From Hemileia vastatrix (lineage: Eukaryota > Basidiomycota > Pucciniomycetes > Pucciniales > Zaghouaniaceae): 64,000 nt of DNA. The position numbers were made by a program, and so were the translations under genes. Positions 9,880-23,187 of the stretch are shown here, piece after piece. The stretch spans positions 3,645,001-3,709,000 of the forward strand of contig JASXTE010000015.1 in NCBI GenBank assembly GCA_030280995.1, written 5' to 3'. The stretch's first letter is position 1. Every line of letters begins with the position of its first letter. The notes under the pieces are model-generated. The model did not search any database. It saw nothing but the letters and a program-made list of their open reading frames with translations, and was not told the origin of the DNA.

Positions 9880-12194
9880 CTATTTTTTTTCAACAGCATC
9901 ATACAATCCAACTAGAATAAAGATTTGATCTGGGAACTTCTTTGACTCCCACATTCTTAACACCACTCCAACCTTGTTGACTTTTGATAATTTGATCTCA
10001 ATATTCCCATTCCCTTGATGTTTTGAGTATAGTGAGAAGTATTTACCACCAAGGTTAAAGTATTGGAGATCAGTAATTTTAGATGGAAAAAATTCTAAAG
10101 CACCAGTCAATTTATCTTTTTCAAAAATATTTGAAAAACACTTTTTACAATCAATTTGTTTAAATAATCCAGCCATAAAACATATTCTTCATGGAGTAGT
10201 TTAGCAGTTTATTTTGAAGTCTTTTTTTTTCTATATCAAAAACATCTTTCATTTTGTTTTCAAATTGATTGTCATTCCTCTCAAGAAGAGATTGAAGCTT
10301 CCCAGTCAAGATAAAAATTTTCATAAATGATTTGTCCATTTCATCTAAAATAAAAAATATTAAAGTAAATAATTATGAGGAACAAAAAGATTATAGGAGC
10401 ACATACTTTTTTTATTATTGTGTGAGATAGATCCCAAAATTCCATTTATACGCTCAGTCTTTGGCAATACCAAGAAGCAGTGCATAAGTTCTATTCCAAC
10501 AAAAGAGACTGGTTGCCAATATGGAAGTTCAAGAAGAGACAAATATCAAACACCTTCGTTATCAAAGATCTTCTTTCTTGGGAACTGGAAGCATTTTTCC
10601 ATTTAATAGCTTGAGTTTGGTGGTTTGAATCAGTGTGTGATAGGAACTCAGCAGGAAGTTTACCAGATTTCAAATCTTCTTAGAAATAAAGCAAAATGAG
10701 CATGGATTATTTGAGCTATAGCTGGAAAAACCAGAGAGCTTCTGGATAGCTGTTAGGTCACCAATTAAAGGAAATATTGCAGCATGTATTGGTCTTCCTT
10801 CAGGATAATGAAATGTCTTTGAAAAAAGCATCCTTTCCACAGCTTTTGAAGTTCTTCTAAAAGAGGTGAAATAACATGATTACACTGGTCCAAACTAGGT
10901 TCATGTGGCCCAGGTGTGATTCCTGCCAAGAAAACATGTTGCTTTTTATATCATAAATGAGGTGGAAGATTTAGACAAATCAAAATAATAGATCCAAAGG
11001 ACACCTGACTATGACCACCAATTTTATTCCCAAAAAGATTAAACCAATCAATATACAGGCTGAAAACAAGATTACCACTTTTATTTGTAAAATAATCTCC
11101 TTTTATATCTTTAAATTCCTTCCAGACTGAACCATCCCAAACATCGCACATTTTTCCTTGTGTATTATGTGGCCTCCTTAATGAGTAATCCAGATCGTCC
11201 TCAAAACCTGGAAGAAAAAGAAGGCGGGCTAGCCAAGATATAAGAGATTGAGTTGTAAACGTTTGGACTGGAACTAAATCCAATGTTCAATTATCTTTTT
11301 GCTGAAACAATGGATGATTGCATTTCAACACAACATTCTTTTTATGAGGTATGGCATTGAGCAAAATTTGACTACAATGGGAATGTCCAAAGTTGTATTT
11401 GTTAGCTGTTTTGAAAGGTTGATGAAAGCAATTTGGACAACATAGAAAAGTTGTAAGCGGCGCATTTAGGTTGAGCTAGTTTAGAACAGTGTAAATGCTA
11501 TGAGGAAGCTGTTTAGACTCACGTAGGAGTTTTTTGGAATCTTTATAAGTTTAGATATTTAATTGATCTTGAAAAATTCAGCTTGAATCTGTATTTTAAT
11601 TTGCCTATGTGATAAGTTTTGAACCAGAAGGCCATGTGCCAGATCAATAAGTATAAAGAAAATCAATGGTGATAGATGTGCAAGAGCAGGAGTAGCAAAG
11701 GCGGAGGTTTCAATTTGTAATAAATTTAAAAAGGAAGAAGAAGAACTTTTGAAACTTTTCTATTTTTTGACAATTGTGGTGATTGACTCAGCATCATCAG
11801 CATCAAGACTTAATGAGTGTTTTTGGCCAAACTAATGAGATAAATATGTTAAAAAAAAGCAAGAAATTAAAATAATTATAAATTTAAGTAAACTTTAGGT
11901 GCTTACCTCCTCAGTAGTGGGTAAGAATACTTCATTTGAAGAGCTTGCCACAGGAAAAAAAGAAGAAGAAGATTCTTGGTGAGAGCTACTTTTGGCCAGA
12001 GGTTGGTGCTCAGGAGCTGTGGATTGGTTTATCAACTGACTTCGTTTCCTAAAAAGCTGAATTTTATCTTGATGCTTGTAATATGAAGTTGTAGACATTG
12101 AAATCCCCTGAAATATCTCACGTTCACTATTGGTGAAAGATTTTTTATTGCAACCAAGCTCAGAGCAAGTGAAAACAACATATCTAGTAGGCAT
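9880..12194 (-). pseudogene. Plavaka/Tnp2-like transposase, outer copy, decayed
   Basis: Homologous along its length to the transposase at 37714-41094. The ATG at 12194 starts MPTRYVVFTCSELGCNKKSF, a cysteine-containing N-terminal module that parallels MPPFFHVCQCQDLGCVNRKY of the inner copy. Downstream, on shifting frames, come a CPNCF...CNHPLF region (about 11440-11300), DVWDGSVWKEF and SGNLVFSLYIDWFN (11150-11030), a PGPHEP segment near 10900, a GFSSYSS...CSFC segment near 10700, and GIELMHCFLV near 10480 where the inner copy has SIDVMHSHML. The C-terminal part ends near 9880. Multiple frameshifts and stops make it non-functional as it stands. Confidence 0.85.
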
Positions 12195-12376
12195 GCTCAG
12201 CAGAGAGTATGTTAAAATAATAAGAAAACAATTTTTAAGTGGTGGTATTTGGACAATATGGCATAATAAGGAGAAAATAATGTATTCAAATTCTAAAATA
12301 ATTTTACTATTCAAAATGGCTATTCAATACAACTTCACCAGGAGGAAAATTCTAAACAAAATTTACAGGTGAAACA

Positions 12377-13381
12377 CTAAAGCAGATGGGAGAGAGAAGG
12401 GATTGTAAAAGAAGGATTATGGCATATAAGTAAAAACTGAGAAAGGCTGAGAATATCAATGTTGTAACAATTGGTGGGAAGATTACTAGGACACACAAGT
12501 GTATGTGAAGCAATACTTGAGTCTTTTCTAAGAGATACAATATTTTTAGAAATATGTCCATGATTTTTAGATCCTCTTATCAAGTTAAGAGTAATTTGAT
12601 CAACTTCTGAGTAAAAATTTGACAATTCCTCAGAGCGCCAAGATGGTTTCCTTTTCCAAAGATTTCCTTCTTGATCTTCTTCAGTGTCAGAGTGGAAGCA
12701 AGGATTATCAAACAAAAAGAGAAGTTTGGCATCAAGACAAGCTACAGCTGTTTTCCTATGAGAAGCATGCAACTGAGAAGACAATTATTAATAGAAATTT
12801 ACAAAAAAAAAATTCTCACTCACTTTCCGCCTAGTATCCATTATTATTCTTCTATTTAGCTTAGAAACATCTAAAGATTTGCTGGTTGAAATTTTTCCTC
12901 TAAGCCATCGTTCCAGAATTAGAGGCACAAACTTTATTATTTCTTCAGAATGATCTATGTGATACTGATCAAAAGCCTGGTACTTATGGGCATAGAAATA
13001 GTGCTTTGTCAAGTTTTGAATGATTTTTTGATTTCAATCTCTGTGCTCCATGTTGAATTAGAGGCATAAGAAGGGAATCCCAACATTAATGGCATCATGA
13101 TGGCAAGTATGGTAAAAAACCAGGGGAATAGTTTTTTGGCGTCCAGATGGTGATAAAGAAATTTTTTCAAGGGTGTACATATTTTCAGGTGGTGGAGATA
13201 AATTAGTAGTAACTAGTTCATTTGAAAGAGATGATAATTCAGCAGTGGTTGGTGGAGGTGGGAAATTGTCCAGCTTTTGACATTTAGCCAAGACAAGTTT
13301 CATGAAGTCAATAACTGAAATGGTGGAAGCAGCCTTAGAACTTGGAACACCAATTTGGGAATAGAATTTTGTTAAAAGCAC
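12377..13381 (-). pseudogene. Y-family protein, outer first copy, decayed
   Basis: Unrecognised family found four times in this window. Family signatures visible here are LILERWLRGK (about 12905), then an intron with donor GTGAGTGAG near 12825 and acceptor near 12780, CFHSDTEEDQEG (about 12690), PSWRS, and the C-terminal motif SNLPTNCY (about 12470). Corresponding motifs in the 339-aa intact relative at 42170-43289 are VLHRWFLGH, CCSDTEIDNDG, QWRS and RGLPNDCY. The upstream part to 13381 is frame-shifted. It lies between the transposase and helicase remnants, as the intact copy does in the inner element. Function unknown. Confidence 0.7.
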
Positions 13382-13977
13382 GTGTCCTCTTGAAGCCTGT
13401 GTTAGGAATCAAAGTAGAAGCTAATACAAGAGGTGAACAAATTACTTTTAAAAAAGAATGAAAGCCTTACATGTTGGAAGCATTTTTGAAGGTATTTTTT
13501 CTATAATCTATAAATGTGAAATGTTTCTAGATTATTAAAATGTAAGGGTATAATCACCTCCATATATATTATTTTAAAAATATGCCCCTTTGTGTAAAAT
13601 TAACAGGGGAATTTAACATAAAAAAATTACCTTTGTATTTGTGACACAGTAAAAAATTTATAAAAAAATACATGACTAAGCTACTTAATTGATAGTGGTC
13701 AAGTACACTGAAGACATCAAAATTTTCTTAAGGAAAATAAAAAAAAAATAAAGTTTAAAATTTAATGTTTCATTCAGGAAGGGCAAGACTAATAAAAAAA
13801 ATAAATTTTAGTTTGATGGTGATGAGATGGTAGAGTTAATGAAACATACTTAGCAACATCTAACTTAATGGTTTTTACCTAGATCAACAATAATTAATAA
13901 GAGAGAAGTTTTAAATGAATGTGAAAGAAATGGTGCTGACACATGAAATATTTTCCTCAATAGTAGATTCAACAATA
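13382..13977. other. Non-coding spacer, outer element
   Basis: AT-rich DNA between the Y remnant and the helicase remnant. I see no gene or structured repeat. Confidence 0.6.
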
Positions 13978-16181
13978 TACTTTTATACATAAACTTCTTT
14001 TTCTTGGCAAATGCAATTAACACGACCGATTGCCTGCTTCTCAGAAGCTGGGTTCCAAGTTGGCTCCTAAAGAAAAAAATCTTATAAATAAAGGTTCTTT
14101 CTAAAATTATAAATACTTACCATTAAGAACACATGAGATGCCATAGTGAGATTCAATCCTTCTCCACCTGCCTTGAGATTTATCAGGAGTACACCAGTCT
14201 TGATAAGTGAAAATGACTTGAGAACATTCTTGCGTGTACTTTCATTGGTTGTGCCATCAAATAGAATGTGACGTATTTCATAATCATCAAGTGCAAATGA
14301 AATCCTATTTTTTTTTGAAGACATATCAGTTTTAACAGCAATGAAATGGATTTAGGGATCCAGTATTACTTTCCAAAAAACCTACAACTACAGGGTAGTA
14401 GTCCACTCTGAGAAAATTATGCACTTCACATTTGAATCCTGTAAAATTAAGTTGTGAAGTGTTTTAATAAAGTGAACCAATTTTGGACTATCCCTCCAAT
14501 TCATATTCTCAACAGATTTGATCTCTGAGTCATATGGCATTTTGGGATGAGTACAAAATCAGTGCAAACCGGTAAATTTTGCTTAAGTTGATTGATCTTT
14601 TGAATGGAGATTGTCACTACTTCCGATTCCAAGAGATTGAAAAGTTTTTGAATGCCTTTCAGAGTAAAGACAAGCAAGGTCCTCAGTAAGCTTGATGAAT
14701 ATTGTATTTTCATGTATAGAGGGAGTGAGCTGATCATTAATCGTGTCTAGGCCAACTAATTTTCAGGATCATCTGATCATTACATCACCCAAGATATCCT
14801 GGATAACATTTTTGCCCTTTGTGTAATTTCCTTCTTTTGCATGCTTTGCCACATGATGATTCCACCCAGCAGGAGTAGTGAATGGTGCAAGTCAAAGGAA
14901 CCTGAAGATGGCATACAAATATTGACAGCTATTTTGAATTGGTGTTCCAGTAATGCACAGCCGTTGAGAGATCTTCAAGCCAAGGACTGCTGTTGAGGCC
15001 TTGCTTCTTGATTCACAAATGTGGCTTCAAAATAAATTGGACTTAGAAGTGAAAAACTAAGAGTAGGAAAATTTTCAACTTACTGAGCTTCATCTAGAAT
15101 AACACAAAACCAGTTAACATGATATAACCCCTTGCTTGTGTTGATATCCTCCAAGTCATTTATCACCAGATTGTAGCTATTCAGAACCACATGTGAATCA
15201 AGCCAGCTGTTGAAAGTTTCGTGTTGTCCTCTGCCATGGTAGATAGTGATTTTGAGATTGATATCAGCTGATACATGCCGGATGATTTCATCTTTCCATT
15301 GCTGAAGCAAGATTCTAGGGACAATTATTAAGGTTGCCTTTAGACTTGGAGTGCTTGACTGTGCATCAACAAGGTGGAAAATTGAGAAGCTTTGTCTAAG
15401 GTGTTGAAAATTAATGCAATAGTGGTAACTGTCTTTCCTAGACCCATTACATCTGCTAGCAGAATTGATTTGGAAGGAGGATTCTGGAGGAGTTCTCGGC
15501 TCAAATAATTTTCCCAGCTATTCTCCCCTGTCTGTCGCCAAAGGTAAGTTTGGGTGCAGGATTCTTAAGAGAGAATAAAAGAAAGCACATTCTTTTGATG
15601 TGGTAGTAGTGTTGAATTTAAATTTTGAACATTGTTTTTGTGTATAGGATGATAAGGTGAAGAGGGAAGTAAGAATCGGTGGAGATAGATGGTAGTTGAT
15701 TGCTTTGATTGAATAAATCTTGTATGGGACAGTACAAGTGAATTGATATGTTATAGCCAGGTGGAAGAAAAATTATGTTGGAGATTGATGCAAGTGCATG
15801 GGGGATGGTGACTAAGAAATTAGAAATACAGAAAATCAAAATATTAATTTTTAAGGGACAGTCAGCACCCTTTTGGGGTAGCAATGTAGCTTCAACCCAT
15901 AAAGGGGGTGAATCCTGCCCAGGAAGCCAACCCCCAACAGGAGCAACTAAAGCTTGATAACCTGGTTGGCCAAGTAGGTCATATAGGATTTGAGAATGAG
16001 TAGGGCACAGTTTACCAATGTTTATATGAGGTGATTGTGCCCTGAACCTTATAGTATGTTTTTTATGAGAGAGATAAAGTGATACAGGTTGCTCCACCAA
16101 ATCTGGGAAGCTACAAGAGTCAGATATGTGAGATTGAAGCAAGCCAATGCAGACAGGAGAGGTAGAAGAAGATGATTCCAT
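13978..16181 (-). pseudogene. SNF2 helicase of Rad5/16 type, outer copy, decayed
   Basis: Minus-strand remnant with SNF2 motifs in order over several frames. The N-terminal segment is 16181-15618; the Walker A region ILLADVMGLGKT is near 15450; LQQWKDEIIRHV and the Walker B end VILDEA are near 15300-15080. An intron (GTAAGTTG donor) falls right after GATGAAGCTCA. CITGTPIQN is near 14945, LINLKAGGEGLNLT near 14180, and QAIGRVNCICQ near 14020. The intron interrupts the DEAH box exactly where it does in the inner helicase, confirming homology. Frameshifts and stops abound. It sits next to the inner insertion point. Confidence 0.85.
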
Positions 16182-16466
16182 CTTAAATAGAAATAAAATT
16201 TGAGAGAAAAGAAGATAATTCAGAAAGAAGTGGTTATTTATGCAAGATAAAAAAATTTCATTTCCAAGCAGTCACATGATCTAGATAAAAACTAAATTTA
16301 TCCATGTTTATTAAAGTTGTGCCAAACTCTGTAGGTCCAGATAAAATATGAAAAAAAAGATCAGCAAGTGATATTAACTGTGTTAAACTTTTTACATAGA
16401 TTTAAATCACAGGAGGTACACATAAGTGATAAGAGATTTTTAAAAATAAATATTTTTTTATTCATC
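16182..16466. other. Outer element DNA up to the inner insertion
   Basis: Upstream region of the decayed helicase. No feature was seen before the AAT duplication. Confidence 0.5.
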
Positions 16467-16469
16467 AAT

Positions 16470-16509
16470 CACCACAGAAAAAATGGGGGGGTATTGCTAG
16501 CAATACCCC
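16470..16509 (+). repeat. Inner element terminal inverted repeat, left
   Basis: CACCACAG, an A-rich heptamer, seven G, then the palindrome GGTATTGCTAGCAATACC (extended by CC). The reverse complement of 46557-46596 matches with two differences, both in the A/T heptamer. Confidence 0.95.
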
Positions 16510-18414
16510 TTGCTTGAGCTCTGTTGAGCCACAAATCTATGCTTGAATTATGCACACATCATCACCATGTAGGAAATTGTTTGGCCTTACATTTAGTCAG
16601 AGATTTGTCACAAATTGAGCTCAAGATGAACCTACATTGATCACCGTTTGATCTTGTAAAATCCTAATTTGATCATCAGTTAAGCTCCCTTTGATCTCAC
16701 TTTGATCTAACATAAGCTTTTGCATATCCAATATGTCAACTATTCACTTTCAAAAAGATTCGTAATGAATTTCACATGGAATATTAGAAACAAAACCAGT
16801 AATTTTGAGTAAATGTCTCATCAAAATGATTAATCTACAACAAAATACCATCAAAATTCAATCTGATTACTGAAAACTTTTGTTAAAATGACTAATAGAT
16901 ATTTAAATTGGAAAATAATATTCCATTTCTCAATTTCAAATTCAAAATATAAATCCTCGTTTGAAATGTGAATTTTGTAGATTCCTTGCCTTCCTATATT
17001 ATGAGTAATATTTGAGGTATTTTACACCTTTGTAAATATGGTGTTGTGCTGCTAGAAATTATCTCTGTTTAAATTCAACTTTATTGAAGCTTGATTCCAG
17101 AATGATACATATTTTATAACTATTTTGAGAAAAAAGTCACTAGTAATGAATTTAGCCTTTTATCTGTCCTTTATTAAACCTCACTTAATCCTACTTAAAT
17201 CCAAATTGACCCACAAAAACCTTATTTGGGATATTTTTTAGCCCAGGATGATTCAAGATTGGAGCAAAATATTATTTTAAATATCCAATATGCCTATTGA
17301 TTAAATTTCTTCAAGCTTACTTTAAATTCACATTAACATTAACTTTCACAGGAAATATTAAACACAAATCTTGAAAATATAGTATTTAAAATCATAATAA
17401 ATATAATATAATATGCTTACAACAAAATTTTCTTTCTGGATTAATTGAAACAAAAAATTGTTCATTTGTGAAAATAGAAAAAATACTATCCATCCTGAAT
17501 TTAGAATTCATTTTTAAAAATTTAATGCCCCCTCACTTTCAAGTTTATCATGTATTTCGAAAATTATATTTTTAATAATTTTGTGAATAGTACACCTGAG
17601 ATATAAACTTGTGGATATCAAAAACTAAAACATCAGCAAATTGAAATGTTTTTTATTGTTATGAATGGAAATAATGATTGAAAAACACCATTAGAGCAAG
17701 TTTGATTTTGAATAATAGGCATACTTTCTCATGTAAATTTCAATAAAAATAATTTTTATTCTTACTTAAGTTGCGGTGGATACATTTGAGCTCAAAAAGA
17801 ATTAAAATTGATAAAATAAGACTTCTATAGTTCATATTCAAAAATGAAATCACCCTTCATTATCTACCTGTAAACTATTTTAAATTGAATAATTTCAAAG
17901 TCAGTATATACTGATGTTATTTTTTCTTTTAAAAAATTTATTATATAGATTAATAGTCATAAACAGTTGACATAGATGTTAAATTTATATAAGCAATCTT
18001 TAATTCATAAAATGATAAAACTATCTTTTATGTAAAAAGTGATGAAGGAAAAAAATATTATTAAATTTTTGATGCACTATCAATAAAATTGAAGATAGAG
18101 CATATCAAAAGTTTAAACTTAATTTCAATTTTGATATCATCATTTTATTTTATTTTACTTGAGTAGAAAACAGATTTTAAATCTCAATATAATTTTAAAT
18201 CCCATTAGTTTGTAGATTTCAACATTTGAAACTATGAAATAAATATTTATGAAAGAATTTTACAATATTTGCCCTTCTAAAAACTCATAAATCCAACTTC
18301 AAATCTTCTAACCTTCACAAGTAACCACAATGCATTCTGAAAATACTCTATATTTAAATAATTAAAGGTAAATAAAATTATGTTTTTATTCTTTATTTCA
18401 ATTTTTGATAAATA

Positions 18415-18445
<31 letters not shown>

Positions 18446-20153
18446 ATTTCTTAAAAAGTCTAAGAGGGAACTTAATAGTGGTTTTGGCATTAGATATATA
18501 GATTCAACTTTCAAAAAATTTGTTTGGAATAAATTACAAAGACAAAAAGGATATATTTTGATGAAAGAATACTGATTTAGGTTCTCTTAAAATATTATTA
18601 ACCATTTTTATGGAATATTAATCCATGGTTATCATTCTTTATGATATTATCATAGAATTTTTTCCTTTTTTAATATAATGATTTTCTATTGTGTGGTATG
18701 TAGGCTAAGATAAGTTTAAAAGATTTATTGAAGATATATATACCAGAAACAGTATAATCTGTAGATTTATAACTATAACTTACTTTTCTGATGTTTTACA
18801 TCATTGATAAGTAGCTCATGCATTACACAAGTAAATAATTATAGTCTCTGGAAATAATTCCTTGTGAATTTCAAATTTTTTGTTATTCTTAAAATCATTA
18901 CTCAAATAAACTAAAATTTCTTCAAATATTGATTGAAAGAAGGAGTTACAAAATCTTATTTTGTAGTTATAAAAGTTTGAGTTATTTTTCATATTATCAA
19001 GTATAATGAACATTTGTAAATTTTAACTTGAAAACTAGTGATCATAGCAAAGTAATACTGGAAGAATCAGATAAAAAGGGTGGAATAAAGTCATAGCACA
19101 ACAGGAAATGATACAAAATTGTTGATTTTTATCTCATAAAATTCAACTTATTTTTAACATATTTTACCACCTTTAGATAATGTTTAGTGGATTTTAACAT
19201 TATTATAACAAGCAAACTTAACAATGTTTTGATTTTTTTAACAAAAATAAATATTGTTAGATCATTTTTTTAAAAAATATGACTTATTTTTATGCTTTAT
19301 CTACAATAGTTAGTAGTTTTTTTTGCAGAAATTACTTGTTTTGATATTCTATTTTTGAATTTTTTAAGAGACTTCATTGCATTAAAGTTTTGTAATAATT
19401 TTTCATTAAAGCATCATATTTTAAATCTAGAGAATTGGTTTTGAAATAATATATATTTTCATGTTAATTGACTCATTATTTTTGGATTGATAAATTATGT
19501 TAAAATTGGGATTGCTTATTTCTAGTGAGTGTACATCATAGTTTGTTTTCAAATCAAAGATTAATAAATGGTGAAATTTGGTAAAATTCTAAATATCTTT
19601 TAAACCTTTTTGATTTAAATAATGTTTAATGTTATGTAATCATTCTATAAGTAGAACACAGTTAAAATCTGATAATGGTACATTGCTTTCAATCTCTAAT
19701 ACTAAAATTCTATTCTACTTGAAACAATGTAAACTAAAGCTTGGTATCTCATAAGAAACTCACAATTTTCAAAAATCATATTTCCAACTTTTTAAACATG
19801 ATACACATTAAAATATATTTTTAGAATAATTTCCTAATTAGTTTCAAATACTAGAAAATAATGACCTCAATTTATTTTAATACTTAAACCATTCTGATGA
19901 GTGAATTTCACAATCCTCTAAGTAACATATGGTTACCATTTATACACATATGCATGATTTCTCCTTTTGTTTAATTTTAGCTGAATCTAAAAAGTAAAAT
20001 CACATGTTGAATATCATCTATAGATAAACTTCTTATATTAGAAGCTAATATTTCATATGAGAAATTTGTTATTGAGTTTGGGAAACATTAATAAGTGTTG
20101 GGTATTATAATTGAGCCATTTATTCAAGTAAATAAAAAAGGATGACGTTCTAA

Positions 20154-20196
<43 letters not shown>

Positions 20197-20958
20197 AAAA
20201 TTAATTATATAGTAGCATTTAACCATGTTTTTATACTAATGTCATATAAAAAAAGGGATTGAACTAAACCTTTCAGTAAAGAAAATAAAAATAAGATAAG
20301 TTAATATTCTTGTTTATATTCTCATATTTTTGAGATGGCTTACTTAAGGGAGAAAATTATTTGGTTTTAGAGTACAAGAATTTCTAGATAAAAATCTTCA
20401 CAATATAGTTTGACCCTCTCAAAAAGAAAATTCCTCAAATTTTACTATCACATTTTATATATTTGTTAAGTAATAGAAAATGGAGTTGTTTCTTTGACAA
20501 TGAAGCTTTAGAAAATGAAATAAATGATTTAAATTTATAATATAATTTTTGAAACAATAAATCATGTATTCAAAAAAAATTATATATCTTACAATCAAGA
20601 TAACAGTATTAATTAAGCAACTCTAACAACTTTGGAAAGAAACAAGAAAAAAATAATTAGTAAAATGCATAAGTTATTTTTAAAATTTAAGGAAACTTAA
20701 TAGCTCTACCTGTAAACTAGCCTTAAAGCAGGTTTGGATTTAACATGTGGAAATTCATACATAGTACCCTTCCATCATTAGAGCAGAATAAAATTTATGT
20801 AGTTTTATTTTTTTAATTTATAATAGTATTTTTATTTTTGGCTTTTTCATTAGTATAACTATATATTTTTTAACTTTTTTGTTTTTCATAACATAAGTTC
20901 AAAGCTGCACATCACTACTTCAAGATGAAACTCCATATAATGTAATCAATGAATGATA
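16510..20958. other. 4.4-kb AT-rich gene-free left arm
   Basis: No coding sequence is supported. The stretch is extremely AT-rich with short dispersed motifs and AT-dinucleotide tracts at about 18415-18446 and 20160-20192. The only longer open frame (18816-19013, minus) is low complexity and has no recognisable features. Confidence 0.7.
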
Positions 20959-21333
20959 TATTAGGGGGTGTCAGTTCTGGCAAATCCGCACTTAAATTAA
21001 GTGCGGATTTCAAACCAAATCAGCACTTACAAATCAGCACTTAAATTTTGCAAAAAAGTCACTTATTTCAAAAAAGGGTGTCAGTTATGACCTCAAATCA
21101 GCACTTTTTTCCCGTTTTTTTTCACAACCACATTTTGGCCACAAAACATCCCTTCCTTTCTTACCCCATCCCTGTCACATGTGACACACTGACCTTCCTC
21201 GCTACCTACCCATCAATCCTCGGCACACACCCCTTCCTGACATTTTCAATATTTTGACCAGGCATGTTTACATTCTTTTTTACTTATTTCTTCTACTTTT
21301 TAATCTTTTTTCTTGTTATGTGCCAGTTTCATA

Positions 21334-22267
21334 ATGCCTCCCAGACATTCCAAATCTCAAAAGGTAACTCAAAAATCTGCTTCGTCACAAAAGTCCCCTC
21401 GTAAAGCAAGCCCTACACCTGAAAAATCAAAGTCAGGTTCAGGTCAGCTTAAAAAGGATGATTATCTCATCATAATCAACTTCCTTAAAATAAAATAAAA
21501 TTTTGAAGCATGTTTTGGATGTGAAAAGTCCACTCGTATTGGATGTCCACCTTCTTCAAAGGTTAATGGCTACTTATTGATGGCCAATGAAGTAAGGAAG
21601 AAAACAAGGGAGAGAATCGATATCAATCCTAAACAAATGAAGGAGAGATTTAAGAGTTACCAATCAAAATATAAAAAGGCTCATCATGCTGCAAATGAAA
21701 CTGGATTTGGTATTGACGATGATGATTTGGAGATTGGAACTACTACTGTTTCCAAAAAGCTCAATGTCATGTGTCCTTTCTATGAGGAAATGGATAATCT
21801 TTTTGGCACCCGAGTTGATGTAAACCCTTGGTTTCTACACGATACTACTAAGCATATACCCTCTGGATCCAAACCTTCCTATAATCCTCCCAACACACCT
21901 TTACTTGAAGAAGATCAAGATATAAGTAAGTTTTGTTTACTATATATCTTAATCATTAACTCATTTATTTATTTATTTCAATTTAATTTTCTCAGCGAAA
22001 TCAACTATTGCAAATAATGCCCTTGACTTTGAGAAGATGAAGTTTGATCATATGCTAAGGAAAGATCAGCAAGCCTTAGATTTGGAAGAAAAAAAATTTG
22101 AGGTAGAGCAGATGGAAAGAGTAAATGACCGTCAATTTCAAAGAGAAATGGCTACTTGTGAATTGGAAAAACAAGAGAGTTTTAAAAAAAAAGATTTCAT
22201 TATGGAATGTGTTAAAAATGGCCAATCTTATGAGGACATTAAAAAATTACTTGACCTTTTCAATTGA
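21334..22267 (+). pseudogene. Harbinger Myb/SANT-like accessory protein, one stop
   Basis: Starts MPPRHSKSQKVTQKSA, then a basic Ser/Lys/Pro-rich tail, KKDDYLIIINFL, a Myb-like segment (VRKKTRERIDINPKQMKERF), MCPFYEEMDNLFG, and a C-terminal charged coiled coil (FEKMKFDHMLRKDQQALDL). One in-frame TAA at 21496 interrupts it. A 70-bp intron runs from TATAA|GTAAGT at 21926 to CTCAG at 21995 and keeps the frame. Such proteins bind DNA and assist nuclear import or binding by the Harbinger transposase (family knowledge). Apart from the single stop it looks little decayed. Confidence 0.75.
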
Positions 22268-22421
22268 TAAATTGTTTTTCTAGTTAATTTAATTTTGGTA
22301 ATATTTTCTTATATGCTGACTTATAAAAGGAAAAGAATATAGTACGTTATTTTTGACAAAAATTTGAATGTATAATAAAAATTTTCTATCTTTACTTGCT
22401 AGTCAATAAGTTTGCTTATCT

Positions 22422-22700
22422 AAATTTTTCTAAGTCATCAATTTCACATGTCAGATTTAAAAAATTGGCAATGCCCTCCCCTGCATTTTATTGAAACAAG
22501 GGGTGGGTACCACCAAATTTTTCTAAGTCATCAATTTCACATGTCAGATTTAAAACATTGGCAATACCCTCCCCTGCATTTTATTGAAACAAGGGGTGGG
22601 TACCACCAAATTTTTCTAAGTCATCAATTTCACATGTCAGATTTAAAAAATTGGCAATACCCTCCCCTGCATTTTATTGAAGTAAAGGGTGAAAGTCATC
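22422..22700. repeat. Three tandem copies of a 93-bp unit
   Basis: Starts at 22422, 22515 and 22608. Each unit begins AAATTTTTCTAAGTCATC and contains CCCTCCCCTGCATTTTATTG and, in the first two, AAGGGGTGGGTACCACC, which can pair with the CCTCCCC segment to form a stem. The 88-residue reading frame through it is a consequence of the period being divisible by three. Confidence 0.9.
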
Positions 22701-23153
22701 AAAATTTAATATAATTACATAAATTAATTAATATATAAATAAGATATGTCAAGTATACTACTTTTAAAGTAATGACAATTCCTTAAGCCAAAATGCAGAT
22801 CAAGTCTAGAAACTAGGTTTGGGACTTTCCACAGGTATAGGCTAGAGGAACCCCATGAAACAAATTAATGTTATCATGATTACCATTTATACAACACAAG
22901 GTCGTGGGCCCATTACTTTAATTTCATAAATTGAAATATCATATTTATTTATTAAAAATTTATGGAAGAATATTAAATATTTGGTTATTTTTTTGTATAT
23001 ATTACTTGATTGAGTTACTAAGAGGGGCAATAATGCTCTAACAACATGCTCGCTGCATTAGAACTCAATCATGTAATAATACAAAAAATTTTAAAGAATT
23101 TTCTTTGATGGAAAAACAATAATTTTACATTTTCAGCTAATATTTTATGGAAG
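22701..23153. other. Harbinger interior without gene
   Basis: AT-rich sequence where the C-terminal half of the transposase would be expected. I see no DDE-domain coding sequence on either strand. Confidence 0.6.
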
Positions 23154-23187
23154 TGAACTCTGTTCTTCGCCCGAAGAACAGAGTTCA
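23154..23187. repeat. Perfect hairpin, 16-bp stem, 2-nt loop
   Basis: TGAACTCTGTTCTTCG at 23154-23169 pairs exactly with 23172-23187, leaving a CC loop. It lies at the downstream edge of the truncated transposase gene. Confidence 0.9.

Noticed and set aside
15618..16181. Separate 187-residue gene
   Set aside because: It is the N-terminal segment of the decayed outer helicase, collinear with the N-terminus of the inner helicase.
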